Below the pieces are notes generated by a model, which had not been told where the DNA came from, did no database searches, and saw only the letters and a list, made by a program, of their open reading frames with translations. The position numbers were made by a program, and so were the translations under genes. A DNA stretch of 64,000 nucleotides from assembly GCF_900114045.1 (NCBI RefSeq), contig NZ_FORQ01000001.1, forward strand, positions 248,001 through 312,000, written 5' to 3'. The stretch is from Kaistella treverensis (lineage in GTDB: Bacteria > Bacteroidota > Bacteroidia > Flavobacteriales > Weeksellaceae). Positions 41,098 through 50,935 of the stretch are shown here, piece by piece (the stretch's first letter is position 1; every line of letters begins with the position of its first letter).

Positions 41098-43302
41098 TTA
41101 AAGTCGTTTGATGCGTGAAACGCCGTTGATGTTTTTTAGCTGCTTGAAGGTTTCGTCAAGCTGACTGCGGTTTTTCACTTCAAGGTTGATATTCCCGAGG
41201 AAAATTCCGTTATTGGATTCGATAGACATACTTTTCATGTCCATGTTCATGTTGTTGCTGATGACGGCAGTAATGTCGTTAATCATTCCCATTCTGTCAA
41301 GACCTTCAATCTCGATTTTAATTCGGTTTCGGAAGCTTTCCTCATTTACCCATTTCGCCGGTAAAACGCGGTAATCGTACTGGGCACGAAGGTTTACAGC
41401 GTTGGGGCAATTGTCGTTGTGGACTTTAATTCCTTCCGAAATCGTGATGAACCCGAAAATTTTATCTCCTGGAATAACTGTACAACATTTAGCGAAAGAG
41501 TAGTTCATTTTTTCCTCATCTTTCCCGAAAACAATCATATCTAAATTGGTGGCGGGTGTCTCTTCGTAAATGGTATTTTTTTCCGGCGACTTGCGGAAAC
41601 GCTGCAAAATATTGCTGAAAATTCCTTTTCCTTCAGTATATTTTTTAATATCGCTAATGTCGAGTTGACCGTTTTGAAATTTCAGGAAGAGTTCCTGCGA
41701 AGATTTTAAGCCGAAAAACTTCTGCATTTTATTGATCTCCTCATCATTGAAATTGATTTTCGCGTGACGCATTTTGCGCTGCAGAATTTCTTTTCCTTCT
41801 TCGGAAAGCTGGTTTTTTTCCGAGTTTAAAATGGCTTTTATTTTGGATTTTGCTTTCGACGTCACCACAAATTCCAACCAGTCGGCTTTCGGCTTTTGGT
41901 TTTGTGAGGACAAAATATCCACCTGATCGCCGTTTTTCAAAACATAAGAAATCGGCACCAATTTTCCATTGACTTTCGCGCCGAGACATTTGGTTCCTAG
42001 ATCGGAGTGTACCGAAAAAGCAAAGTCTAAAGCGGTAGAGTTTATCGGTAAAATCTTGATTTCACCTTTCGGCGTGAAGACGAAAACTTCTTTGGAATAA
42101 AGGTTTAATTTAATATCATCAAGCAATTCGGTTGTTGAAAGCGATTGCTGATTTTCCAGCACTTCACGGATTTCTGCGACCCAGGTTTCGAAATTTTTCT
42201 CATCCTGATTCTGGTTAAAACCTTCTTTATATTTATAATGTGCTGCAACGCCTTTTTCCGCAATATCATCCATTCTTTCGGAACGGATCTGCACTTCAAT
42301 CCATCTTTTATCCGGGCCCAAAATTGTTAAATGCAAACTTTCATAGCCTGTTGAACGCGGCCGTGAAATCCAGTCTCGCATACGGTGCGGATTGCTGTGG
42401 TATAAATCTGTTACGATGGAATAAATTTTCCAGGCGAGAAATTTCTCGTTTTTAGCATCAGATCTATAAATAATCCGAATCGCATAATTATCGAAAACCT
42501 CATCGAAAGTTACCCCCTGTTTCAGCATTTTCCGGTAAATCGATGAAATTGCTTTTGCGCGGCCTTTGATGGAAACATTTAAACCTTCGGCTTCCAGCTG
42601 AACGGAAACTTCTTTCCGGAATTCTTCAATATATTTTTCGCGGTTTTCTTTTGCAGATTTTAACTGCTCCGAAATCTCATTGTAAACTTCTGGATTATTG
42701 AACTTTAGCGATAAATCTTCAAGCTCCGATTTAATATTATAAAGTCCCAAACGGTGTGCGAGTGGTGCATAAATATAAACGGTTTCCGAGGCAATTTTTT
42801 TCTGTTTTTCGGGCGTCATGCTGTCCAGCGTACGCATGTTGTGCAGCCGGTCAGCGATTTTAATTAAAATAACGCGGAAATCTTCAGATAAAGTCAGCAA
42901 TAACTTTCGGTAATTTTCGGATTGGATGGAAATATTCTGGTGGTTCATGACCGAAATTTTGGTCAGACCATTTACGATATCCGCAATTTTTTTTCCGAAG
43001 ATCTTTTGTAAATCTTCGTAAGTGTAATCGGAATCTTCTATGACGTCGTGCAAAAGCGCGCAAGCGATTGAAGTTGCTCCCAAACCAATTTCGTTGGCTA
43101 CGATTTTAGCAACTTCAATCGGGTGATAAATATACGGTTCACCGGTTTTGCGGCGCTGATCTTTGTGAGCATCCAACGCAATATCAAAGGCTTTCCGGAT
43201 GAGTTTATTTTGCTCCTCATCTAAGTTTCGGTACGTATTGGTAATCAAATCCCTGTACCTTGCCAGAATTTCTTTGTTTTCCTGTTCTAAATCGTAAACC
43301 AT
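41098..43302 (-). CDS. rel: Bifunctional (p)ppGpp synthetase/hydrolase (Rel/SpoT)
   Basis: 734 residues, full-length. The HD hydrolase domain (about 20-180; HPIEVAKIVA, LLHDVIEDSDYT) and the synthetase domain (about 230-350; RPRSTGYESLH, IEVQIRSERMDDIAEKGVAAHYKYKE) are both intact, followed by TGS (about 395-455), helical/zinc and ACT domains. It makes and breaks the alarmone ppGpp in the stringent response; its intact HD motif means it can also degrade it. It precedes nhaA in a likely two-gene operon. Confidence 0.95.
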   Translation of the reverse strand: MVYDLEQENKEILARYRDLITNTYRNLDEEQNKLIRKAFDIALDAHKDQRRKTGEPYIYHPIEVAKIVANEIGLGATSIACALLHDVIEDSDYTYEDLQKIFGKKIADIVNGLTKISVMNHQNISIQSENYRKLLLTLSEDFRVILIKIADRLHNMRTLDSMTPEKQKKIASETVYIYAPLAHRLGLYNIKSELEDLSLKFNNPEVYNEISEQLKSAKENREKYIEEFRKEVSVQLEAEGLNVSIKGRAKAISSIYRKMLKQGVTFDEVFDNYAIRIIYRSDAKNEKFLAWKIYSIVTDLYHSNPHRMRDWISRPRSTGYESLHLTILGPDKRWIEVQIRSERMDDIAEKGVAAHYKYKEGFNQNQDEKNFETWVAEIREVLENQQSLSTTELLDDIKLNLYSKEVFVFTPKGEIKILPINSTALDFAFSVHSDLGTKCLGAKVNGKLVPISYVLKNGDQVDILSSQNQKPKADWLEFVVTSKAKSKIKAILNSEKNQLSEEGKEILQRKMRHAKINFNDEEINKMQKFFGLKSSQELFLKFQNGQLDISDIKKYTEGKGIFSNILQRFRKSPEKNTIYEETPATNLDMIVFGKDEEKMNYSFAKCCTVIPGDKIFGFITISEGIKVHNDNCPNAVNLRAQYDYRVLPAKWVNEESFRNRIKIEIEGLDRMGMINDITAVISNNMNMDMKSMSIESNNGIFLGNINLEVKNRSQLDETFKQLKNINGVSRIKRL

Positions 43303-43407
43303 TTATCCACTGCAATTAAGTTACGAAAATAAGAAAAAAAACATGAACTGTTCGTAACCGTTTTTAAATGGAAAATGGCCTACGGCGTAGTTTTCATACT
43401 GAAAAAA

Positions 43408-43839
43408 TCAGGCTCTGCCAAAGTTAATTTCGGAGCTCATTCCTTCGTGCGAAATGTGATGGTGTGTTGGCGGCACAGAATAAATTTGAGCTTTTGCGCG
43501 GATGGCAGCAAGTCTGTGTAAATATTCTAGCGAACGCGCATCTTTAAATTTAATATTTTCAAAATAGTTTTGAACCAAACATTCATGTCCGCAGAAAATG
43601 CACTGTACACTTTCTTTACGTTCTGGTGTTTTCGCTTTTACACTTACGACCAAACTGTCGTCCTGCAAAATTAGGTTGTCTTTGAAAAAATAATTCCAGA
43701 GCGAGGTTTTAATTTCTTTAGCGATGGGGTGTAAGTACAAAATGTAAGATGATTTTTTAACACCAGCGGTCTCTAAATCTAAGGCAATAATGGGTGCCAG
43801 GCTTTGGCTTCTGAATAAGCCGGTAATAATTGATGTCAT
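43408..43839 (-). CDS. Hypothetical protein with possible metal site
   Basis: 143 residues, no signal peptide, family not recognised. The centre contains a CxxCxxxC cluster (CIFCGHEC, about 89-96), and the end has a His-rich stretch (PTHHHISHEG), so metal binding is possible. The Lys/Ser-rich middle is hydrophilic. It stands between the rel gene (same strand, upstream of it being empty) and dacB (divergent). The frame is well filled for its length, but nothing else supports a function. Confidence 0.6.
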   Translation of the reverse strand: MTSIITGLFRSQSLAPIIALDLETAGVKKSSYILYLHPIAKEIKTSLWNYFFKDNLILQDDSLVVSVKAKTPERKESVQCIFCGHECLVQNYFENIKFKDARSLEYLHRLAAIRAKAQIYSVPPTHHHISHEGMSSEINFGRA

Positions 43840-43980
43840 TGTGTGATTAATTAGATTTTATGTACAAAGTTTACGTTTTAATTATTAAAAATGCAATAAA
43901 AACGTCAAATATTTTTATTTTTAACAGTGCCTTTGGAGTGGAATAACCGTATTTTAATTATACCGAATTTTTAATTTCTT

Positions 43981-43988
43981 TATATTTG
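43981..43988 (+). promoter_or_regulatory. -7 promoter box (TATATTTG) for dacB
   Basis: Matches TAnnTTTG 13 bases before ATG 44002. Confidence 0.45.
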
Positions 43989-44001
43989 AAATAAAATTTT
44001 T

Positions 44002-45375
44002 ATGAAGAGACTGATTCCCGCTTTGCTTTTGATTTCGCAAATTTGTTTTTCGCAGACTATTTCGCAAAAATTAGACGATACAACCCGGAAATTATTAAGC
44101 TCAGATGCAGCCTATTCAGCGAATCTTTCTTTCTATGTGGCCGATGAAGACGGAAATTTTGTTTACGAATACAACGGAAATAAAGGACTTTCCACCGCAT
44201 CGACGCAGAAAATTTTCACAGCCGCGGCCGCGCTGGAAACTTTAGGTAAAGATTTTCAGTATACCACCACACTGCAGTATAACGGAACGGTGTCCGGCAG
44301 CACTATAAACGGTGACTTATATTTAACTTCAAACGGCGATCCTACTTTGGGAAGCTGGCGTTACGACGGTTACAAACCCGAAAATTTCAAGCAAAAACTG
44401 TTGCAGGCGCTGAGAGACAAAGGAATTTCGCGAGTAACCGGAAACCTCATTATCGATGATTCTTATTTTGATTTTCAAACCGTGCCGGGCGGCTGGCCGT
44501 GGAATGATCTCGGAAATTACTACGGTGCCGGCGTTTGGGGCGTAAACTGGCGCGAAAACCAGTTCGACATGGAAATGGTGAACGGGAAACTGAAAAACAC
44601 CAATGTAGAATTGCCGAATGTTCAATGGGTAAACGAAGTTAGCGTTTCAGGAAGTTCAGATCAAAGTTTGATTTTTACAGCACCACATTCTGATGTGGCT
44701 TATATAAATGGGAAATTGCCTGCAAAATCCATTACCGTTTCCGGTGCGATGCCCAATCCGCCTTTGACTTTTGGAAATGAAATTGGTGATTGGCTGAAAA
44801 CTTCAAAAATTGATTTAAAAGGAAAAATAATAACGGTTTCCGAACAAAAAATTTTAGGGGAGAAAACGGCAAATTTTTCTAAAACTCATATTTTGCTTGA
44901 ATATAAATCGCCAACGTTAGACAAAATAATTTTCTGGTTTATGCGAAAAAGCGTGAATTTGTACGGCGAAACTTTAATTAAAACTTTAGCAAAAGAAAAA
45001 AAGCGCGACGGCAGTTTCGATTCGGGAATTTCATATCTCAAAGACTTCTGGAAAGGAAAAGGAATCCAGGCATCGATGATTAATTTCGCGGACGGCAGCG
45101 GACTTTCACCACAAAATTACGTCTCAGCGCGCGCCGAAGTTCAGGCTTTAATTTACAGCAAAAAACAGCCGTGGTTCCCCGAATTTTTTGAAGGATTCCC
45201 AACGCAGGGAAACGGCATGAAAATGAAAAGCGGCACTATGAAAGACACCAAGTCATTCGCGGGTTACCAGACTTCGCGCGACGGTAAAAAGTATGTTTTT
45301 GCAATCATCATCAATAATTATCAGGGAAGCAACATCAGCGACGCGCTGTACCAGGTTTTAAGTCCATTGAAATAG
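44002..45375 (+). CDS. dacB: D-alanyl-D-alanine carboxypeptidase/endopeptidase (PBP4 type)
   Basis: 457 residues, exported: signal peptide about 1-17 ending in CFSQT. Cleaves the terminal D-Ala or cross-links in peptidoglycan. The active site serine is in STASTQKIF (SxxK), the SxN-like motif in RKSVNLYGE, and KSGT completes the penicillin-binding set. A large insert between SxxK and SxN (about 110-300) is typical of PBP4. It is followed after 10 bases by a histidine kinase gene, which suggests joint expression. Confidence 0.93.
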   Translation: MKRLIPALLLISQICFSQTISQKLDDTTRKLLSSDAAYSANLSFYVADEDGNFVYEYNGNKGLSTASTQKIFTAAAALETLGKDFQYTTTLQYNGTVSGSTINGDLYLTSNGDPTLGSWRYDGYKPENFKQKLLQALRDKGISRVTGNLIIDDSYFDFQTVPGGWPWNDLGNYYGAGVWGVNWRENQFDMEMVNGKLKNTNVELPNVQWVNEVSVSGSSDQSLIFTAPHSDVAYINGKLPAKSITVSGAMPNPPLTFGNEIGDWLKTSKIDLKGKIITVSEQKILGEKTANFSKTHILLEYKSPTLDKIIFWFMRKSVNLYGETLIKTLAKEKKRDGSFDSGISYLKDFWKGKGIQASMINFADGSGLSPQNYVSARAEVQALIYSKKQPWFPEFFEGFPTQGNGMKMKSGTMKDTKSFAGYQTSRDGKKYVFAIIINNYQGSNISDALYQVLSPLK

Positions 45376-45385
45376 CAAAAAAACC

Positions 45386-46555
45386 ATGAAACAGCGGAAT
45401 ATTTTATCGAAATTCAACAACTGGATCATTTATCTTCTGCTGACTTCGGCGGTGGCTGCGGTCGTTGTGGCATCGATTGTTCTTATTGATTATTTACGGA
45501 AAGAGGAAATCAAACGTATTGAACTTTTCGCGACAGCTATAAAATATCAGCAGGAAGAAATCATCGAAGATCCGATGACTTTAGATCTAATTCTGCAGAT
45601 CACCAAAACCAACAATACCATTCCTGTTATTGTTACCGATAAAAATAAAGTACCAATTGATGGTGAAGGTTTTCAGATAAATATTCCGGAAAACATACGG
45701 AAAGACCCGGAAAAAATGCTGGCGCTGCTGCGGCAGATGGAAAGTTCCTACAAACCAATTGAACTGCAAATGCCCGACGGAAATAACCAATATGTATTTT
45801 ATACCAACTCCAACTTGCTGAATAATCTGCGGTATACGCCGTATATTTTGGGACTTTTGATCTTGTCGTACATCTTTTTTTCTTTCTGGTTTTTACGAAC
45901 GATCAAAAAAACCGATGAAGGTTATGTTTGGGCCGGTTTAGCGAAAGAAACTGCGCATCAAATTGGAACACCATTATCATCAATGATTGGCTGGATTGAA
46001 ATTCTTCGTATGGAAAACGAACACAGCGTTGGTGTAAAAGAAATTGAAAATGATATTAACCGCCTGAAAACAATTTCGGAAAGATTTTCAAAAATCGGGT
46101 CTGTGCCGGAGCTGAACGATTTGAATATCAATGAAACCGTGCAGCAGAATTACGATTATTTAAAGTCCAGAATTTCCAGAAAAGTAAAATTCATGCTCGT
46201 CTTGCCGAAACAACAGCTGCTGATTCCGCACAATCGGATTTTGATGAGCTGGGTGATAGAAAATATGGTGAAAAACGCCGTAGATGCAATGAAAGGGGAA
46301 GGCCGCCTAGAAATTGAGCTGTACGAAAAAAATAATACGACGATAATAGATGTAAAAGATTCCGGTTCGGGAATGACGAGTTCACAGGCGCGAAACGCCT
46401 TTAAAGCAGGTTATTCCACGAAAAAAAGAGGTTGGGGTCTCGGACTTTCGTTGGCGCGCCGTGTGGTGAAGGAATATCACCGCGGCGATATTAAAATTGC
46501 AGCGACCGCGCCCGGCGCAGGAACCACTTTCCGGATTATGATACGGAATTCCTAA
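45386..46555 (+). CDS. Membrane sensor histidine kinase
   Basis: 389 residues. Two membrane helices (about 13-34 and 153-172) enclose a periplasmic sensor of about 120 residues. The dimerisation domain has the phosphoacceptor variant AHQIGTPLSSMIGW near residue 193, followed by the HATPase domain (NMVKNAVDAMKGEG, DSGSGM, GWGLGLSLARRVV). No response regulator is adjacent. The closeness to dacB hints at a link with the cell envelope, but this is only position. Confidence 0.9.
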   Translation: MKQRNILSKFNNWIIYLLLTSAVAAVVVASIVLIDYLRKEEIKRIELFATAIKYQQEEIIEDPMTLDLILQITKTNNTIPVIVTDKNKVPIDGEGFQINIPENIRKDPEKMLALLRQMESSYKPIELQMPDGNNQYVFYTNSNLLNNLRYTPYILGLLILSYIFFSFWFLRTIKKTDEGYVWAGLAKETAHQIGTPLSSMIGWIEILRMENEHSVGVKEIENDINRLKTISERFSKIGSVPELNDLNINETVQQNYDYLKSRISRKVKFMLVLPKQQLLIPHNRILMSWVIENMVKNAVDAMKGEGRLEIELYEKNNTTIIDVKDSGSGMTSSQARNAFKAGYSTKKRGWGLGLSLARRVVKEYHRGDIKIAATAPGAGTTFRIMIRNS

Positions 46556-46568
46556 TTCAGCTAAAACC

Positions 46569-46605
46569 AAAAAAATACCGCTTAAAAGGCGGTATTTTTC
46601 TATTT
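46569..46605. terminator. Terminator between kinase and M1 peptidase genes
   Basis: TACCGC and GCGGTA pair around TTAAAAG, with AAAAAAA and TTTTTCTATTTTA on the two sides. One of the best paired copies of the hairpin family. Confidence 0.75.
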
Positions 46606-46634
46606 TAAAAAATCGGGCAAAATGCCGGTAAAAT

Positions 46635-48248
46635 TTATTTTTCTGCAGAATAATAAATGTAATAATTTTCATCAAATTTTACTGGTTCAGCGGAAGCCAA
46701 CTTTACAGTCTGCCATTTGTCTGTCGGTTTGATTTCCTGATTTTCATTAATTCTAATTGGCAGTGTTAAATTCTTCACCGCGGCATCATACCGGAATTTC
46801 ATAGTATTTCCCTTCTGTGAATATTGCAAAGTCGGGATTTGAGTGGTGCGCAAATATTGGTCGAAAACAGTAGAAAAATCGATGCCGGATTTTTCGGAAA
46901 TATAATTTTCAACCTGTTTTGATGTTACGGTTTGATGATAAAAATCCCGGTTCAAGCCACGTAAAATTTCCCGGAACTTCACATCATCATTGATAATTTG
47001 GCGAATCGTGTGAAGCATATTCGCACCCTTATAATACATGTCGCCGCTTCCGGATTTTGCAATTCCATATTTCCCGATAATCGGTTCATCATTTCTGATG
47101 TTTCTCCGGATTCCCACCACATATTTTTCCGCCGAACCTTTATCGATGAAATTTTCCACAAATAATGTTTCAGAATAGTTCGTGAAACCTTCATGAACCC
47201 ACATATCCGCTTTTTCTTTCGCCGTAATATTGTTCGCAAACCATTCGTGGCCGCTTTCATGAATGATGATGAAATCCCAACTTAAACCAACGCCAGTTCC
47301 CGATAAATCGCGCCCTAAATAACCATTTTCATAATGATTTCCGTAGCCGACACCACTTTGATGTTCCATCCCCAAATACGGTGTTTCAATTAATTTATAA
47401 GAATCTTCATAAAATGGATACGGCCCGAACCAATATTCAAAGGCTTTCATCATCGGTTTTACTTGGGTGAACTGCTTTTTAGCCTTGTCAAGATTATAGT
47501 CCAAAACCCAATAATCCAAATCCAGCGCGCCTTTTTCGCCGGCGTAAGAATCTTTGAAATTTACATATTTCCCAACATTCGGCACAATGGAGTAGAGGTT
47601 AATGGGATTTTTTACTTCCCAGGTGAAGACATTTTTGTCTTTTTCTGTTTTTTGAGAAATCAAGCGGCCGTTACCAACGCCGATCAAATCTTTTGGCGTG
47701 ATGATGTTCATCACCATTCCATTGTCCGGCTCATCGCTCCAAAGATCTTTTGAGGGCAACCAAACCGAAGCGCCAATTCCTTCCTGCGCGACAGACATCC
47801 ACGGGTTGCCGTTTTCGTCTTTTTTGAAAACCCAGCCACCGTCCCAGGGCGCATTTTTCGCCACGGTTGGTTTTCCAAAAAATTGCAGGGTAAAAGAGTG
47901 TTTTTCTCCTTTTTTATAGGTGCGTTTGGTTTCGATGAAAATAAAATTTCCGTCGCGTTTTGAGGAACATAACTTTTCATCAGAATCGATGATTTTATAA
48001 TCCATCGGTTGCTGTAAATCAATCTGGAAAACCGGATTGGTAACATCGCGTAGGATTTCAAAAGTAATTTTATTCGTGCCGGAAACCGACTGGTCAGCAA
48101 ACTTCGGCTCTACAGAAATCTCGTACTTTTTAACGTCCCAAAAATTACGGAACTCGGTGTTGGAACCTTTTAAAGTGTCTTGTTTTGTAGCTTGCTGCGC
48201 GGAAAAAAATCCCGAGGAAATTAGCAGGAAAATGACTGTTTTTTTCAT
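46635..48248 (-). CDS. M1 family metallopeptidase, exported
   Basis: 537 residues from ATG 48246-48248, with a signal peptide (MKKTVIFLLISSGFFSAQQ). The zinc site HESGHEWFAN and the glutamate of WVHEGFTNY follow the M1 rule HExxH-x18-E. The N-terminal beta domain and the GMEHQSGVGYGN segment (GxMEN-like exopeptidase motif with an E) are present. It probably removes N-terminal residues from peptides in the periplasm or outside the cell. The size is that of a shortened bacterial M1 protein without the C-terminal helical domain. Confidence 0.93.
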   Translation of the reverse strand: MKKTVIFLLISSGFFSAQQATKQDTLKGSNTEFRNFWDVKKYEISVEPKFADQSVSGTNKITFEILRDVTNPVFQIDLQQPMDYKIIDSDEKLCSSKRDGNFIFIETKRTYKKGEKHSFTLQFFGKPTVAKNAPWDGGWVFKKDENGNPWMSVAQEGIGASVWLPSKDLWSDEPDNGMVMNIITPKDLIGVGNGRLISQKTEKDKNVFTWEVKNPINLYSIVPNVGKYVNFKDSYAGEKGALDLDYWVLDYNLDKAKKQFTQVKPMMKAFEYWFGPYPFYEDSYKLIETPYLGMEHQSGVGYGNHYENGYLGRDLSGTGVGLSWDFIIIHESGHEWFANNITAKEKADMWVHEGFTNYSETLFVENFIDKGSAEKYVVGIRRNIRNDEPIIGKYGIAKSGSGDMYYKGANMLHTIRQIINDDVKFREILRGLNRDFYHQTVTSKQVENYISEKSGIDFSTVFDQYLRTTQIPTLQYSQKGNTMKFRYDAAVKNLTLPIRINENQEIKPTDKWQTVKLASAEPVKFDENYYIYYSAEK

Positions 48249-48268
48249 GTTTAGTTTGATAAGCAAGG

Positions 48269-48276
48269 CAAAGATA
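48269..48276 (-). promoter_or_regulatory. -7 promoter box (TATCTTTG) for the M1 peptidase gene
   Basis: Matches TAnnTTTG on the minus strand 20 bases before the start, supporting the start at 48248 instead of 48266. Confidence 0.45.
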
Positions 48277-48340
48277 AATATTATTTCCGCAGAAGTCGGT
48301 GTGGAAAAATGTTGCGCAAATTATTCTTGATTAAATTCAG

Positions 48341-48348
48341 TATTTTTG
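48341..48348 (+). promoter_or_regulatory. -7 promoter box (TATTTTTG)
   Basis: Matches TAnnTTTG 16 bases before ATG 48365. Confidence 0.42.
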
Positions 48349-48364
48349 AAAAAAATTTTATTCA

Positions 48365-49387
48365 ATGAAACTTCGAATTTTTTCCGCCCTTTTTGCCCTT
48401 ATTTTTCTGTTTTCCTGTAACAACGACAAGGAAGTTCTAAACACTTTGAACGATTACAACCTGTCGATGGAAAGCAAAGGTTATCATTTCGGTGACAAGC
48501 TGGATTTGCCGGCAAAAGTGCTTGAAAACGCGGAAAGCATTACCATTAGCTTTGGCGATAAAGAAACCGATAAACTCGTTGTAGAACCCGAATTTTTTAC
48601 ACTTGGAGATAATGCGGTGACTTTTAATATTAAAAAGAAAGGCGGCGAAATTTTAACGCAGGATGCCACCATCAATGTTTTTGCGAAAAATCCGGAAGCT
48701 ATTTTGACTTACGAAATTGTAAAAGAATATCCACACGACCCGAATAATTTCGTGCAGGGATTTGAGTTGGAAGGAAATACGATTTACGAATCTGAAGGAC
48801 AGTTTGGGGAATCCCGAATTTTAAAATATACGCTTGGAACGACAAATGCTTTGAACGAGGCGCCGCAGGCTTCAGACGTTTTTTCTGAAGGTTGTACCAT
48901 CGTCGGTGATAAAATTTATCAGCTGACCTGGAGAAATAAAAAAGGCTTTATCTACGATAAAAATTCGTTCAAATTTTTGAGCGAATTCGACTATCCGAAC
49001 GTGATGGGCGAAGGTTGGGGATTGACTTACGACGGTAAAAATCTCATCGCGTCTGACGGTACGAAAAATATTTATTTTCTGGATGTGAATGATCCGTCAA
49101 AAATGGTGCGCTATATTTCGGTTGCCGGCAACACCGAAGCTTACGACCAACTGAACGAGCTGGAATTTCACGACGGATTTATCTATTCTAATGTTTGGCA
49201 GAAACCGATTATTTTGAAGATTAACCCGAAAAATGGCGAAGTTGTCGGGAAATTTGATTTCTCGGAAATCGCGAAAAAACACGAAACGGACACCGATTCT
49301 GTTTTAAACGGAATTACTTTTAAAGGTGAAAACATGCTCGTGACCGGAAAAAACTGGCCGACGATTTACGAAGTTAAAATCAAATAA
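48365..49387 (+). CDS. Glutaminyl-peptide cyclotransferase-like lipoprotein
   Basis: 340 residues. Lipoprotein signal with LFSC (Cys18), a short N-terminal beta-sandwich-like part (to about 110), then a five-bladed propeller of the plant-type glutamine cyclotransferase family (NNFVQGFELEGNTIYESEGQFGESR, EGWGLTYDGKNLIASDGT, LNGITF). Members convert N-terminal glutamine to pyroglutamate. The protein sits in the outer or inner membrane by its lipid. It is divergent from the M1 peptidase gene and both may serve peptide processing. Confidence 0.9.
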   Translation: MKLRIFSALFALIFLFSCNNDKEVLNTLNDYNLSMESKGYHFGDKLDLPAKVLENAESITISFGDKETDKLVVEPEFFTLGDNAVTFNIKKKGGEILTQDATINVFAKNPEAILTYEIVKEYPHDPNNFVQGFELEGNTIYESEGQFGESRILKYTLGTTNALNEAPQASDVFSEGCTIVGDKIYQLTWRNKKGFIYDKNSFKFLSEFDYPNVMGEGWGLTYDGKNLIASDGTKNIYFLDVNDPSKMVRYISVAGNTEAYDQLNELEFHDGFIYSNVWQKPIILKINPKNGEVVGKFDFSEIAKKHETDTDSVLNGITFKGENMLVTGKNWPTIYEVKIK

Positions 49388-49389
49388 TT

Positions 49390-49415
49390 CCCCGTTAAAA
49401 GGGCAAATTTTTTAG
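49390..49415 (+). repeat. Hairpin-family copy after the cyclotransferase gene
   Basis: CCCC and GGG(C) pair around GTTAAAAG, followed by AAATTTTTT. It may end the upstream gene, although the next gene follows after only 32 bases. Confidence 0.45.
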
Positions 49416-49419
49416 TTTA

Positions 49420-50184
49420 ATGAAAATCATATTTTTTGCTCTTTTGCTTTTCTTCACTTCGGTTTCGGCGCAGAAAAAAGCGGTTTTAATCGCTGAAAAT
49501 TTACCGGAAACGAAAGATTTTTTCGCAGATGATTACGGTAATTTTTATTTCTACCGAAGTGCTGATTTCAGTTTGATGAAATACGATTCAATCGGAAAAT
49601 TAAGCGCGCAGTTGCGGCTGACTTTTCCGTTCAAAATTCAGTCGGTGCAAAATCCGCTGAATATTCCGTCTTTTTCCGAAAATGCACAGGAAATGAAATT
49701 TTTCGATAAAAACCTGGCAGAAATTCAGACCGTAAAGTTTCAGCAAAAATTTGGTTTCATTAAAGCTGCTTACGCCGAAGATTTACAGCAAATCTGGCTT
49801 CTGGACGCAAGTTCCCGAAATTTAATTCAATACCATTTCCGCGACGATAAAGTTTTAAATAAATTTCCTTTAAACTTCGATTTCGATGAGATTTTGGACA
49901 TGATCGTGTACGATAAAAAGCTTTATTTGCTCTTTAAAAATAAACTTGAAATCTATAATTTCAAATCGGAAAAATTAGCCGAAATAACGGCTAAAAATTC
50001 AAGAAAACTTCGGCGTGAAAATGACCAAATTTTAGTGATCGGTCAAAATGCTGTTTCACAAATTTCTGGTAATCAGCAGGATATTTTATTTCAGTGTGAT
50101 GATTGCGAAATTGTGGATAAAAACACTTCGTCTTATTTTGCAATCAGCAACAACAAACTTTATCTTTACCCGCTTGAAAAATAG
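49420..50184 (+). CDS. Exported protein of unknown function
   Basis: 254 residues with a clear signal peptide (MKIIFFALLLFFTSVSAQ). The remainder shows repeated beta-strand stretches (FFADDYGNFYFYRSADFSLMKYDS, IKAAYAEDLQQIWLLDASS, ILDMIVYDKKLYLLFKN), which is typical of a propeller-like fold; there is no catalytic motif. It follows the cyclotransferase gene on the same strand and precedes a nucleoside kinase gene. Function unknown. Confidence 0.78.
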   Translation: MKIIFFALLLFFTSVSAQKKAVLIAENLPETKDFFADDYGNFYFYRSADFSLMKYDSIGKLSAQLRLTFPFKIQSVQNPLNIPSFSENAQEMKFFDKNLAEIQTVKFQQKFGFIKAAYAEDLQQIWLLDASSRNLIQYHFRDDKVLNKFPLNFDFDEILDMIVYDKKLYLLFKNKLEIYNFKSEKLAEITAKNSRKLRRENDQILVIGQNAVSQISGNQQDILFQCDDCEIVDKNTSSYFAISNNKLYLYPLEK

Positions 50185-50260
50185 CTGTCCGCGATTTGCA
50201 GAAATAAAAAATTTGCCGTTAAAGCAGCCAAAATTTAATTAAAAAAATACACTTTTAAGA

Positions 50261-50875
50261 ATGCATATTGCTGTTACAGGAAACATCGGCGCGGGAAAAA
50301 CTACTTTAACCAAAATGTTGGCGAAACATTATAATTGGGAAGCTCAGTTTGAAGATGTAGACCACAATCCTTATCTGGAGGACTTTTACGCGGATATGAG
50401 CAAATGGAGTTTTGCTTTGCAGATTTATTTCTTGGGCAGCAGATTTCGTCAGGTGAAAGAAATTCGCGAAAGCGGAAAAGATATTGTGCAGGATCGCACG
50501 ATTTATGAAGATGCACATATTTTCGCGGAAAACCTAAACGATATGAACCTTTTAACCGACCGCGATTTCCAGAATTATTCGTCGGTTTTTAACCTCATGA
50601 AAAGCTTTGTTTCGGCACCGGATTTGCTGATCTACCTGAAGTCTGACGTACCGAATCTGGTTAAGAAAATCTACAAAAGAGGCCGCGATTATGAATCCTC
50701 AATTTCCATTGATTACCTCTCCAAACTTAACCTAAAATACGAACGCTGGATTTCTGAATACAATGAAGGAAAACTCCTGATCATCGAAGTTGATGACCTG
50801 GATTTTGTAGAAAGACCCGAAGATTTTGGTTATATCCTGGAAAGAATAGAGACAGAATTGCACGGTTTATTCTAA
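50261..50875 (+). CDS. Deoxynucleoside kinase
   Basis: 204 residues, dGK/dAK type. The P-loop GNIGAGKTT is at about 7-15, the base-binding region with DRTIYEDAHIF, and the lid KRGRDYESSI. It phosphorylates deoxyadenosine, deoxyguanosine or deoxycytidine for salvage; the exact preference cannot be read. A hairpin-family copy (about 50205-50235) lies in front of the gene. Confidence 0.93.
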   Translation: MHIAVTGNIGAGKTTLTKMLAKHYNWEAQFEDVDHNPYLEDFYADMSKWSFALQIYFLGSRFRQVKEIRESGKDIVQDRTIYEDAHIFAENLNDMNLLTDRDFQNYSSVFNLMKSFVSAPDLLIYLKSDVPNLVKKIYKRGRDYESSISIDYLSKLNLKYERWISEYNEGKLLIIEVDDLDFVERPEDFGYILERIETELHGLF

Positions 50876-50935
50876 GTGAATTGAGCTTAAAAACTCAGTT
50901 TTTTACCACTGTAATTTTAAAAAAAACTATTCATC

